NCBI RefSeq assembly: GCF_026151205.1
Contig: NC_087076.1
Location: 8,966,902 to 9,030,901 of the forward strand
Direction of reading: 5' to 3'
DNA from: Bolinopsis microptera
Taxonomy: Eukaryota; Ctenophora; Tentaculata; Lobata; Bolinopsidae
DNA length: 64,000 nt
Shown here: in pieces, positions 24,821 to 37,565 of the stretch
How positions within the stretch are numbered: position 1 is the first letter of the stretch
Layout: each line of letters starts with the position of its first letter
Program-made: the position numbers and the translations under genes
The notes under the pieces: generated by a model
The model's input: only the letters and a program-made list of their open reading frames with translations
What the model was told of the DNA's origin: nothing
The model's database searches: none

Positions 24821-27800
24821 TTGTTGGGATCTTGTTAGGAAGCTCTAATCATACCTGATATCTTTGTTTTATGATCTCTAGTCCATCTTCTGTTTATTTT
24901 TGTTCATTTTTGTGTACAGAACCACGTTATGCTGGTTGTAATGCGGGTTGTTTGTCGCGTTGCTTAGCAGTGCGCTGTTCTGTTAACCAACCTAGTTTAG
25001 TACAGGCTATTGTACTAGTCAATAGCTACAGCGGCCTGGTTACTACTAGCGGCTACAAGGAAACAAATTATTGCTCTCTTTGGAAGAATCTTGACAATAG
25101 CAAGTGTTAGGTTTGAGACTACTAATTGAGATCCATTAATACCATAATATGCTACCAATGGTAAAATCAAGAGAACTGTTTTGTTTTCTTATAATATAAC
25201 AGTGTTTAGAGTTTTATCATTTCTCAGTCTGTCTTGTACGCAGCTCATTACGTTCTAGACAACTGTACTGTCTAGTCACTTGCGTCATCGGTTACCTTGG
25301 TTACAATATATTACAATAGGTTACCATGGTTAAATCTCTGACCTGGTTAAATGGCACGAATAAAATGTGCATACTAACCGAGCTTTTATTACTCCCCACA
25401 CGTATAGTGTGTAGTTCCGAGCTTTTATTGTTATGTTCATGTAGTTTTTCACAGAAAAATGGGTTACTTCAAAGTTGAATTTTTTGTCAAAGATATGCTA
25501 CGCCCAATACCCAGAAAGTTTGAAATTTCCTCGCAGATTAATGTTCCCCCCTAAAAATGTTCTCCAAAACCCAAAATTTCCTCGCAGATTATCTGCCAAT
25601 CTGCCGACTTTCTGGATTTGGGATTTACTCCTTAGGCTGAAGCTTTTGCAAACTGTGAAAGATGTATTATGAGCACACTTTTGAGCACAATGTCATCATT
25701 AAAAGTAGCTACGTAGCCCCCTAATAGCCCAATCAATACTCATGTGAATCTACAGGAGCTCTACATAAGCTGAAAATCACTGAAAATCACGCCTTCTTTG
25801 TGTTTAGTTTGCTTTGCGTGGTGGACAGGGTTATCTTATTGCTATCTTTTCGCATCTTCTTGCACTGTAGCTCCAGGGGAGATGTTGACCGAACCAATGA
25901 TTGATAGTACATATAATTCGCTGGCACCAATGATTAATAATATTGGTTTGTGATCTAGACGTATCTGGAGCTGCACTCGGAAGCATATCGAGATGGTAAT
26001 TTCAGTAGCTCAGATATTTCAATCGCGGACTAGTCTGTTATATGATACGATCTATTGTCTATCAACTGAGACTGGCGAGTAATGTTAGCTTGCGAACACT
26101 TTTATACTGTCATTACAAAAGCAATTAAAACAATAACTATACTTGTAAACTCCAAACTTTTGACAAATTTCTACACGGCTCCGCGGCGGAAGAGCGGTCA
26201 CGTGGACTGGTCATGTGACAGTGGTGGACAAGCAGGCTTCTCGTAAAGCATTAGTGGTTATCGTGTGGGCTGATTTGACTGTGTAGTGGCTTACTTTTTA
26301 TTGGTCTTCATCCAAGAAACTGCTTTTTAAGTATCGGATAGGCTTGGAAACTCCTCTTTTTTATTTTTTATTTTAAGGTTTTACTTTTTTTTAGGTCGTG
26401 AGATAATGGATAGCTGGAAAGAAATGTAACATGTGATACGAGTGGGTTCCATCGATGACCATTTTATCTATTTTCTTCCTAATGTATCCTTGAATCTTGC
26501 TTATAATGGTGTGGACTGTGGTCATTAATTAACTACAAGTTTATTTAGTTAACTGTTATAAGATATAATATTTGAGGGCGTGGTCCCTCCCGAGCTCTGT
26601 AGTTAATTCTTCTTCCTGGTTTGTCAGTAACTGTACTGTTATATATATTAAAGAGAACTGTCCTGCTTGCTGTACCATCACATAATGAGTTATGATTATT
26701 GAGTAATGGCTCCTTTATGCAGCGCTGATAAAGTGATGCCAGTAATTTGTTAACTTATCGCAGTGAGCGACTGTTACTGAATTAACGATATGAATTGTGT
26801 GTTTTAACTGGATGATCTAACATATTTTTAGCTGTTCTAGTTAATGGTGTTGTCATCATGAGATGATGTTGCCAGTAATGATTTAATGCGCGCTAATTAT
26901 AGCAAGTGGGGATTGGCCCATTAATGGGCGCTAATTAATGCACGTGCAGATTAATTGATTATTGTGTTGTATGTGCTGTTGCTAGAGAGATTAAAGCTCA
27001 AATGGAGATGATAGTTTCCAGCGCAAAAACTGTTTAGAAGCCGAGCAAATAGACTTGTGATACATTGTATTTGCTTTGTTACCAAGGCGACTATCCATTT
27101 GTTGGTTAGTGGTACTATATGATGGCTCGGAACTTCTGAGTATCGCGTAATCTAAACGATACGTTGTCATGGTAACGTACTGTAAATAAGATGTAATCAG
27201 TTAGCCGGGAGGAAGAGATTATTGACCATTATATCAGGTCTCTCCTTGCTGCATTCTACCATTCAGTCAGTCGTGTTACACTTAGTCGTGTTACGCTTAG
27301 TTTTCTTAAGCGCACTTTCATTAAGTTTTGTTTTCCTCTTGCAACTTTGCCCCATTCTACGGGGCTTGCTATTAGGACAACTTCTCGTGGTAAACGGGGG
27401 GTTCTATTTCACGCTAAACACGTGCAAGTCAATCTCACGAAGGAAAGCTAATTGGTAAGCTTGTTTATTCAACACGTACGTACAGTGTACACTGTACGTG
27501 TTTAGTGAGAGTAAGATAGGTAGTTGTAATGTTACACTTACCAGTGTTAATGTTATTGTATAGTTGTATTGAGGTATTGATACCGTTTACTTTCTCCTAC
27601 GTATTTTACAGTTTTATTCACATTGACTACTCTTTCACAGTTTATTATTTAGCTTTCAAGCAGTATACTATTTTGTTTTCTATATTCTTTCAGACTTTTA
27701 CTTAAGTCTAGTTATACATTACTTTATCATATTTTATTGAACTAAGGTGTAGTATTGCCAGATCCCAGTTCAATTTGTAACGTAGTTTTATATTAACAGG

Positions 27801-27939
27801 AAACGATGTAACAGAGTCGATATATTTCAATGTTGCCATGGGGTGGCAAGTCCCCATACATCGTGGTCCGGTAGTTTCATTGCGTCCTAATATAGATCGT
27901 GCAGGTATTTAAACGTTTTATTTAATGTAAAATGTAGCG
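24821..27939. other. No gene seen
   Basis: AT-rich DNA with short frames lacking family motifs. Contains a perfect 22-base palindrome at 27478-27499 (ACGTACAGTGT and its complement) and several GTTACCATGG-type motifs (25290-25335, 27165-27180). Confidence 0.5.
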
Positions 27940-28838
27940 TGTTACTTACTTTACTTTGGGCGATCCTCAATCGAAATCCCATTCACTGTCTGCCTCCACA
28001 GTCCACACGTCTTGATCGCACATAACAGTTCGAAGGTCGTCTAACTGGAGCCCAGTGTCACGAGCTACTACGTCCAGGAAGGTGAGTGGTCTCCTTCCAC
28101 GGCCGGATTGGGCAAGTCGCCAGGGGAGGATAGAGGAGATAATTTGGTCAGAAGCTCTCATGCAATGCCCAGCAAATCTTGAACGCCTCGACGCAACCAC
28201 TGAGGCAATAGATGGAAGGTTGCCATAGATCTGCTTGAGGGTTGGATGCTTCTTCCACGAGATGTTCTTGGCCTTCATTAAAAGACGGGTGTAGCATCCG
28301 TTGAGGCGCTTCTCAAGCTGCTCGTTTATGGTCCATGTCTCTGATCCATAGAGCAATACTGGTTCGACTCAGGCTCTAAAGAACTTGACTTTCAGTTGTT
28401 CGGAAATGCCAGAGGACCAGACTTTTTGCAGTTTAATACAGGCTGACCAGGCCATTCCTTTCCTTGTGTTGAAATCCTTTCTACTGTCCGCAATGAAAGA
28501 GCTGACGTATTTAAAGTCATCAACCTGTTTAATCTGGCGGCCTGAGATGTCATGTAAGTCGACAGTGTCAGGGATGTTGATGGTCATGAACTCGGTCTTA
28601 GAAGCATTCATAGCAAGACCAACTTGTGCGGCTGCGTTTTCAAGGTCTGTCAGCAGAAGTTGGACTTGCTCTATGGTGTCTGAAATTAAGGCCAAATCAT
28701 CAGCAAAGTCAAGCTCTGTGATTTTGACCGCAGGCACTCTTCGACTTTTCCTAGGCACGATGGTAAGACCGAATTCTTCACCCATGCAGCTTCTGAGGAC
28801 ATAGTCAAGGACGATGATGAAGAGAAAGGTTGTTAACC
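27940..28838 (-). mobile_element. 3' end of a non-LTR retrotransposon (LINE), truncated
   Basis: On the minus strand the frame starts inside a reverse transcriptase (FLFIIVLDYVLRSC) and includes LDFADDLALI, the catalytic A/DD box. It continues to VLLYGSETWT and RRSRFAGHCMRAS, the conserved tail of RTE/CR1/Jockey-like elements, and ends NSEWDFD-like before TGA at 27967. A short AAAGTAAAGTAAGT tail follows. Everything 5' of the palm is missing, as in a typical incomplete insertion. Confidence 0.85.
27967..28838 (-). pseudogene. Reverse transcriptase C-terminal half with one in-frame stop
   Basis: The two open parts (28785-28369 and 28356-27967) are in the same frame. They are separated by a single TGA at 28371-28369, between KFFRA and VEPVLLYGSE. 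The one stop and the loss of the N-terminal half show an inactive but fairly young copy. The plus-strand frame over 28385-28804 is a shadow. Confidence 0.85.
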
Positions 28839-30107
28839 ATATCAGTATTACATAATAACTAGTACTAGTATATTATTATAATCATAAGCTGCTCATATCC
28901 TGGAGGACAGAGAGGAGACGTACTTCGGGTAATGAATGTTGCTTTGAATCAGGAACAAGTAGTTCTTGTACAACATAATATTATAGCATTGTAGTATTAT
29001 ATAAGGTGCACATATCAGTGCTTTATAGCCTTCATCCTGTAAAACTAAATGTCATTGTGTGGCTAACTTAATTAGTTAAATAACTAATGATATAAGTGAT
29101 TAATGTTACATGTAGTGTAGATAAGGTGCACACTGCACGTGTGTTACCATGGTGCCGGCTTGCCCTAATTCCCATGTGTTCAGTAACATAGGATGAGCTC
29201 TGTAATAACATCGTGTCAAAAGTGTTAACTTTCCTCTTAATCATGTGATGACCTGTATTACAGCATCCTTTTTTAATCGGAAAAGAGTTTAACTTGGAAG
29301 AAGTAGTTTTAGCTGTGGGTTTATAAAATAGTTGAGTGAATTATTCGAAGTTTCTCGTGTTAATGGAGACATTCCGACTCGTTTTTATGAGTTTTCGAAA
29401 GTTAGTCTTTTGGATTTTTCCACTGCAACGAATTTTAGTCATTGGCCGTTTTCAAGCGCTGTGATTCATAGTGTAAATAAACACCGTAATTCTATTAAAG
29501 ACTGCGATCTGATAGCTTTCTAAACTTGATCTTATTTCATCCCTCTGGAATTTATTTCATCGTCGCATCATAACGATAATAATCGTATTAATGATACGTA
29601 GGATCTCAACGTCAGAGATGATTTTTGTTTTATTGTGTTTTAAAGAAACACATCGCCCGTACACCAGGCCGTTCACGTAGATTCTTTTTGGTCTCTGTTT
29701 ATTGGTTTTATCTGTTCGTCTCTGTATCCTCTTGTTGGATATTGCCAGTTTTAACAAATTCTGTGGATTTAATTTATCTTCAATCTAATCTATCTTCAAT
29801 GACCAGATTTTCAGTGCTTCGATTCGGTACAAGTAAATTCTTATCATCAAACAGGTCATGTAATGGGTGATAAAGCTTAGAGCAGGTAGTTCTACTGTTA
29901 CCATGACAACACTACTGAGCAGGTAGTTCTACTTCAGGATGACTTGTGAGTTAATAAATTAATATCTTTATCGTCGGAGATAAAAACTGACATCAACACA
30001 CAACATACACACACACAAGAATCAAGATACACCCACAAACAAGATGCGCCAGACATCACAGGAGATAGATTCAGCGTCAAACTAACAGCATCTCTACCTA
30101 ATACAGT
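28839..30107. other. No gene seen
   Basis: AT-rich DNA. A 62-codon frame at 29332-29523 and an 81-codon frame at 29625-29870 show no motif or splice context. Confidence 0.45.
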
Positions 30108-30192
30108 TGGTTACAGCTAGTGTTACAGCTAGTGTTACAGCTACTGTTACAGCTACTGTTACAGCTACTGTTACAGCTACTGTTACAGCTAC
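30108..30192. repeat. 12-bp tandem repeat GTTACAGCTACT
   Basis: Seven units. Confidence 0.9.
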
Positions 30193-30544
30193 CCTCCCCC
30201 ACGATTATCCGTGCTCAATGTACCGAGAACTCTGATTAACGAGCACTTTTTAACGCCCCCAAAAGTGTCCATTTACAGGCTTTTGGTTTAATTATGGTAC
30301 TATCATGGTAAGCCATCCTCGCTTAAACAATTAACTCCTGTTGCTATAAAGACAGTGCGAGACGCGTGTAAAGCAATCGGAATGCACCAGCAATTCTATG
30401 AGACGCGGCTAAACACACACAGAGATTAATCTTCACTCTCGGACCTTTGCTTCTCGTCTTGTTAAATTTGACCGTGCTTTTGCAAATTTCTCTGTTTCAC
30501 TGTCATGCATGAAGTAGTTTTATTTATCTCTTGTGTCATATCTC

Positions 30545-31158
30545 AACTATAACACGGGGTTCAAAGTCTCAACTGAAACACGGGGTTCAAAGTCTCAACT
30601 AAAACACAGTGTTCAAAGTCTCAAATAAAACACGGGGTTCAAAGTCTCAACTTTAACACGGGGTTCAAAGTCTCAACTTTAACACGGGGTTCAAAGTCTC
30701 AACTAAAACACGGGGTTCAAAGTCTCAACTATAACACGGGGTTCAAAGTCTCAACTAAAACACGGTGTTCAAAGTCTCAACTAAAACACGGGGTTCAAGT
30801 CTTAACGATAACACGGGGTTCAAAGTATCAAGTATAACACGGGGTTCAAAGTCTCAACTAAAACACAATGTTCAAAGTCTCAACTAAAACACGGTGTTCA
30901 AAGTCTCAACTAAAACACGATGTTCAAAATCTCAACAATAACACGGGGTTCAAAGTCTCAACTAAAACACGGGGTTCAAAGTCTCAACTAAAACACGGGG
31001 TTCAAAGTCTCAACTAAAACACGGTGTTCAAAGTCTCAACTAAAACACGGGGTTGAAAGTCTTAACTATAACACGGGGTTCAAAGTCTCAACTATAACAC
31101 GGTGTTCAAAGTCTCAAGTATAACACGGGGTTCAAAGTCTCAACTATAACACGGGGTT
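30545..31158. repeat. 26-bp minisatellite AACACGGGGTTCAAAGTCTC + AACTAA
   Basis: About 23 head-to-tail copies. Variation sits mainly in ACGGGG/ACGGTG/ACAATG and in AACTAAA/AACTATA. No unique spacers separate the units, so it is a satellite and not a CRISPR array. Confidence 0.95.
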
Positions 31159-31282
31159 ATAAGTGGTAGTCCTCTTTTCTATGAATACTTATTTAGTATC
31201 AATATTTTAACAGCGCACTGTTATCCTCCTACCATGATCCAGGTACATTCCTTCTGGTACAGATATTTCATGAGATAGATCT

Positions 31283-31283
<1 letters not shown>

Positions 31284-31322
<39 letters not shown>
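31284..31322. repeat. (GA)n microsatellite
   Basis: About 19 dinucleotides. Confidence 0.95.
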
Positions 31323-34163
31323 AATATAGCTAGCAGAAAAATAGACTAAATTCCAAACATACCCTCCGCAAGGCAAGGAATGTCTCATAGAGTTTGTCTC
31401 TAATGAGCACACCATTGTTAGCCCACTTGCTAAACTCTTTATCGTTTACTCTTCACAGCTGGTTTGAGTGTGATAATTCAAGCTTGTTATGATATTCTCT
31501 ATTACATTGCACCCGATACAATATTTTCACAGTCTTCGCCTAACTCAAACAATCACTCAATATAGTGAGAGTAATCACGAACAATCTAAAGAAACAAGGT
31601 TATGATCTCAGCTCCTCGGTGGTAATTACATGCCAGCTTTACACGTACCACGACTGCATACCAGCACTACACTGACCTTTACAGCTTATTGAGTTAGGTG
31701 GGAGCTTTGTTATTGATACTCGCTCTTTGCTGTTCCTTTTAGACCAGCTCTCCCACTATCAATATTATTTAGTTCCGTTCTTTTGCTGGCAGTTTATGGT
31801 TCCTATCCATATAAATAATTCGTAGGAACGAATTTGTGTAGACATTGCATGGCGGGAACTTGACATTGTTTAAGATTTTGAAATTGGATTCATTCTCGGA
31901 ACAATCAACATTGTCATATTAGTATTTAGGATCACACCCCGCTATAGAATTTGATTTAACTGGTTTGCTCACAACCTTTTTATTCCTCGATATTGTATAT
32001 CACAGATTCTGACGGCTACCCGATTTTAAGCGTTACCTTACACTTTTAACCCTGTCAAATTACCTATCTAGTATCTAAGATCCTAACCCTAAATCTTAAA
32101 CCCCAGCTTTTTAGCTGGGTGATAAAAACCCCATTCCTCTAAAGCCTTAAGACCAGTGAATATGAAATTGAAGTTCAGAAGTTTAACTTGATACTCAAGT
32201 TTCGATTTCTGGATTTGAATAATCACTCCCCCGCTCCATATGTCTAATATTGTACCGCTTGACGTCATACCACGTGACGCCATACCACGTGTCATTTCCC
32301 TTGTTAACTACATAGCTACATAATAAAGTGTGTAGTTTATTCTTGTTAGCGTGTAAGCAGGCTGTCCCTTACTTCAAATATGACGGGCCAGTAATATAAC
32401 CCACATGTCACATTTTATCACCCCGTTCTTTAAATTGAGTATAATAATGTGCTAGCTCCCTTCTTTTAGCGCGTTCAAATTTCAGTATAATTGTTTCGCT
32501 GATTTACCACGCCAGGCTTCTTACACGTTTTATTTCTTCATACACTATGTGTGGTTGATACCTTGTCATTGCGTTGTATTTTCACTTATTATTTCCCTGT
32601 TTAAAATCTGAATTCCCCTCGTCTCGAAGAATCTGACCGTAATTCGATCGTTTTTCTGAGAAGTGAACGAAATGATGTAATTTTAAGATTAAACTCGTTT
32701 GATGTGGTTTATATTACTGAAAATACTGACGAATAATGCAGGCTTAGCCTTAGTTAATTACCAGTATTTAGGCACGTTTAACGGCACGTTTTGGAGATAA
32801 AGTACACGAAGTTAGGAGACTCAGTCACTACATATCCAAACTAATGGCATAGCAATATCTACGATATCCTAACTCAGTCCCAAACAAACTAAGCGCGAGT
32901 CTTGAAAGTTGTTGGAAGCATAGTGTGCTTTATCTTTTGTTTCAATCAATAAATCATCCTTCTCATTTTTTATTTATCAATTGCGTGCAAATAATCTGTT
33001 TAAGATTTGATATATTTATGTTATATTTTATAATTATATAATAAAGTTATTATATTCGTAAACATTGACTGGCTAATAAACCAGTCCCCAAACACATAAT
33101 ATGTACTCCTTTCAGGTATATAACTGAGACTTAATCTGTCAATTTTCGACATTCCGATCGTCTTTGGGATGTATTTACGTTGGTGCAAAAAAGAGGCAAA
33201 TTGTCCTATTCCGACTAATGCATGACATTTAGCTACGAGTTAAACCTTAATAAACTAACCTGAAACTTTTACCATTTCCCGAATCCTAACCTCACTTACT
33301 AAACCCTTATACAACTTAGCTCCGACCTATTAGTAGTAGTATAGTAGAGTAGTATTAGTAGGTACTAAACCCTTATACAACCTGAGAACCCACAAAACCA
33401 CTATATTCCCGTGATCTATGTGACGGACCTCTTTCAGTATAACCCACTACTTAACAGTCTCACAAGTCTCACCCACAACACGTGACATCTCACAGGTAAT
33501 ACCTGTGATATGTAGCGACAAAACATATCACCCAATATACAGTCTTCATTATAAACCAGCCTTCTCTAATCCCCTCCCTCCCCCCTTATACGGGATAAAC
33601 ACTCTCCATCTCGGTGGGGGACGGACAATTTATTCGTATAAAAGCATATAGTTATATACCCTGTCTAACATCTAGATTCTAGATCCTCTCTCTCTATTGC
33701 AATTGATCACATTTGTAGCCTCTATTGCGAGGTTTAATGTTTATGTCACTCGCTAGTTTCTCTGAAGTATTTCTCATTGCATCACTGCTCTAAGAGTCTA
33801 AGGTGAGATCACCTGATTTGGCTCTATCGGATTTTCTCAATTAATGGTAGCAGACACTGTGACTAACGCACTACTAGAGCTACAAATACCTCTAGCAGGT
33901 GGCAAGGTGGCAGTGGCACGTTATATTCTGGGTTATTCAGTTAGTTAAGTGCACTGTGCTCCCCCTGCTAATGGCAGCAACTAGGTGGCTATCGAAATAA
34001 CCAGAAGTATTTTGATAGGATTATCATATTTTCGAGGCGGTAACCTGGTATAAGACCCTCTGTTAATAGTCGTGATAACATTAGGGCCCATGTTACTAGT
34101 CTAGATAACATTAGACCATACCATCATACCATCTGTCATTCTCATGCACAGATCTTTAGTTTC
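31323..34163. other. No gene seen
   Basis: AT-rich DNA with short frames only. Pyrimidine-rich patches occur near 33570-33620. Confidence 0.5.
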
Positions 34164-35060
34164 ACTTTCAGCTGCTAGGTTACACTCGCTACTATTGGCT
34201 ATAGCTTTCAGTTGCTAGGTTTTTTTTTTTTTATTGAAAATCTTTTCAAAATAGTACATACATCAATGTAATTGCATGAAAATAACACGGTCAAAAAGTG
34301 ATTTCTATGTACTATAATGACGGGAAACCAGAACGTAGTTCGTGCAAAAATTACACCTACAAAATATGGTCCCTGATTAGGTTACACTCGTTTCTATTGG
34401 CTATAGCCTTCAGTTGCTAGGTTACACTCTCTTTTATTGGCTATAGCTTTCAGTTGCTAGGTTACACTCGCTACTATTGGCTATAGCTTTCAGTTGCTAG
34501 GTTACACTCTCTATTATTGGCTATAGCTTTCAGTTGCTAGGTTACACTCTCTTTTATTGGCTATAGCTTTCAGTTGCTAGGTTACACTCTCTATTATTGG
34601 CTATAGCTTTCAGTTGCTAGGTTGCACTCTCTATTATTGGCTATAGATTTCAGTCGCTAGGTTACACTCTCTTTTATTGGCTATAGCATTCAGTTGCTAG
34701 GTTACACTCTCTTTTATTGGCTATAGCTTTCAGTTGCTAGGTTACACTCTCTTTTATTGGCTATAGCTTTCAGTTGCTAGGTTACACTCGTAACTATCGG
34801 CTATAGCTTTCAGTTGCTAGGTTACACTCTCTTTTATTGGCTATAGCTTTCAGTTGCTAGGTTACACTCGTTACTATTGGCTATAGCCTTTAGTTGCTAG
34901 GTTACACTCTCTATTACTGGCTATAGCTTTCAGTTGCTAGGTTACACTCGCTACTATTGGCTATAGCTTTCAGTTGCTAGGTTACACTCTCTATTATTGG
35001 CTATAGCTTTCAGTTGCTAGGTTACACTCTCTGTTATTGGATTTAACTTTTAGTCGCTAG
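34164..35060. repeat. 40-bp minisatellite around GCTTTCAGTTGCTAGGTTAC
   Basis: About 18-20 copies of a unit that continues ACTCTCTTTTATTGGCTATA. It is interrupted at 34222-34377 by a retroposed insert and decays at its right edge (35040-35110). Confidence 0.95.
34222..34377 (-). mobile_element. Short A-tailed retroposed insert inside the 40-bp array
   Basis: Read on the minus strand, about 145 bases of unique sequence end in AATAAA merging into a run of A. The insert is flanked by TAGGTT on both sides (34216-34221 and 34378-34383), while the array needs only one copy. These are the marks of LINE-driven retroposition of a short RNA or a truncated transcript. Confidence 0.7.
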
Positions 35061-36486
35061 GTTACACATTTAGTTGCTATGGAACACTTTTAGTTGCTAG
35101 ATGAAACTTTTAGTGTTTTTAGCATGATACTTCTAAGAGTTTGATAATCCAAGACTGATAAAATGTCATGATGATGAAAGAGCAAAATTGAAAGAGCAAA
35201 ATTGTCGTGTCTCTCAAAGATCAATGCCCAAATTTCCGGTTTTAGCACACAAATTTTTGGGACCTGAGATATCTCATTGTCCCTGCTTAGCTAGTCTACA
35301 CAACTTTATTGTAATTTTCCATTAGCGTTGAAACGTTACATTCCAATCAATTCTTTAGCAAGGTCTTACGACAACACTTATTGTTTGAAACTTTTTGTTG
35401 AAGTCTTTTTAAGGAAACTTTAATCTTCTAGTCTGGTCCACTATTTTAGTAATTATATAAGAACTAAGAAGACACAGGGTCACAGGAAGATAATAGTCAG
35501 TTTTTAGCGCACCAAAAAATATCCATCCCAACCGAAGATACTGTTGATTTAAAAGTTGCTCATTAATATCATATTTTGAATGTTGAATCTCATTGCAAAT
35601 GACTGCTAAATTAAACTACATCAGCTAATCCTCTTATTGTATAGTAATATGTATGTAGTTGTAGTAGGTATATGACTGTGTAAGTAGAAGTAAACGGTAA
35701 TACATGTATGTTTAATGTTTAACAACATTGGGTGTCATACATCCTAATTTTTATCCAACTATTCAAATATATTGATTATGTTCTTATATTTGATACAAAG
35801 AAAACTCCATTTACGGACGTGAGGAGAGTCAGGACTCCTCCATAATATTGCTTTTTTACTTTAAAAATATTGATTATTTTCTTATATTTGTATATTTCCA
35901 ACTTGTTTAAGAACATTGGGTGTCGTACATGCTAATTTTTATCCAACTATACAAATATATTGATTATATTCTTATATAATATTGCTTTTTTACTTTTAAA
36001 ATATTGATTATTTTCTTATATTTCCAACTTATTCTCCTTTTGATGAGGTTCATGTATCACAACACTAAGATAGACGTGATAATATCGCATTGTGACCAGT
36101 AGTGTTATACTAACTCAGAGTAAGTACTAAGTCGGAGTTAGTTACTAGTAAATATAACCCAGAGTTAGCTGATCGTACCGGCCGCAGGCTCCATGGTAAC
36201 ACACGACTCTACAAAATATTAATTCTTTGATTTATTTAGTAGTGAAAATCAAGCCCATCCAAATGTATGATAGTACATAATAAAGTTGATACAATTACTG
36301 TCTTATCCCCGGCAATTGATGTTTTCGCAAGCACATCACACATGCACTCTTACTCATGTAATAGTGTGACAATGTAGAATGTAGATTGTACTGAATACCG
36401 TCCCCACGTGTATTATCAATACAATAGAACTGCTCTGTGTATAGTCAGAGGATTTGATAGTATAACTAACTCAGCCCCCAATTCTA
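35061..36486. other. No gene seen; duplicated AT-rich segment
   Basis: A segment with AACATTGGGTGTCATACAT and ATATTGATTATGTTCTTATA around 35725-35790 recurs in altered form at 35908-35975. No coding potential recognised. Confidence 0.45.
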
Positions 36487-37565
36487 CCACCCCCTTCTGT
36501 CACTCTCATCCCCCCTCTTCTACCAACCCCTCCCTCAGCCCCCTCCCTCCTAGTCCCTCCCTCTCATCCCCCCTCTTTTACCAACCGCTCCCTCAGCCCC
36601 CTCCCTCCTAGTCCCTCCCTCTCATTCCCCCTCTTTTACCAACCGCTCCCTCAGCACCCTCCCTCCTAGTCCCTCCCTCTCATCCCCCCTCTTTTACCAA
36701 CCACTCCCTCAGCCCCCTCCCTCCTAGTCCCTCCCTCTCATTTCCCCTCTTTTACCAACCGCTCCCTCAGCACCCTCCCTCCTAGTCCCTCCCTCTCATC
36801 CCCCCTCTTTTACCAACCGCTCCCTCAGCCCCCTCCCTCCTTCTGTCACTCTCATCCCCCCTCTTCTACCAACCCCTCCCTCAGCCCCCTCCCTCCTAGT
36901 CCCTCCCTCTCATCCCCCCTCTTTTACCAACCACTCCCTCAGCCCCCTCCCTCCTAGTCCCTCCCTCTCATTTCCCCTCTTTTACCAACCGCTCCCTCAG
37001 CACCCTCCCTCCTAGTCCCTCCCTCTCATCCCCCCTCTTTTACCAACCGCTCCCTCAGCCCCCTCCCTCCTAGTCCCTCCCTCTCATTCCCCCTCTTTTA
37101 CCAACCGCTCCCTCAGCCCCCTCCCTCCTAGTCCCTCCCTCTCATCCCCCTCTTTTACCAACCCCTCCCTCCTAGTCCCTCTCTCTCATTCCCCCTCTTT
37201 TACAAACCGCTCCCTCAGCCCCCTCCATCCTAGTCCCTCCCTCTCATTCCTCCCCTTATACCAACCGCTCCCTCAGCCCCCTCCCTCCTAGTCCCTCCCT
37301 CTCATTCCCCCTCTTTTACCAACCGCTCCCTCAGCCCCCTCCCTCCTAGTTCCTCCCTCTCATTCCTCCCCTTATACCAACCCCTCCCTCAGCCCCCTCC
37401 CTCCTAGTCCCTCCCTCTCATCTCCCTTATACCTACCCCTCTTTACCAACCGCTCCCTCAGCCCCCTCCCTCCTAGTTCCTCCCTCTCATTCCTCCCCTT
37501 ATACCAACCCCTCCCTCAGCCCCCTCCCTCCTAGTCCCTCCCTCTCATTCCTCCCCTTATACCTA
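36487..37565. repeat. Polypyrimidine minisatellite, units of about 57-60 bp
   Basis: Nearly 1.1 kb of CCCTCCCTCCTAGTCCCTCC, CTCATCCCCCCTCTTTTACC and AACCGCTCCCTCAG segments in about 18 units. Strong strand asymmetry (almost no G) means mirror-repeat triplex DNA is possible. Confidence 0.95.

Noticed and set aside
28385-28804. 139-codon plus-strand frame
   Set aside because: Antisense shadow of the reverse transcriptase, which has clear FADD and YGSETW motifs on the minus strand.
30545-31158. CRISPR-like regular repeats
   Set aside because: Units are head to tail without unique spacers, and the host is an animal.
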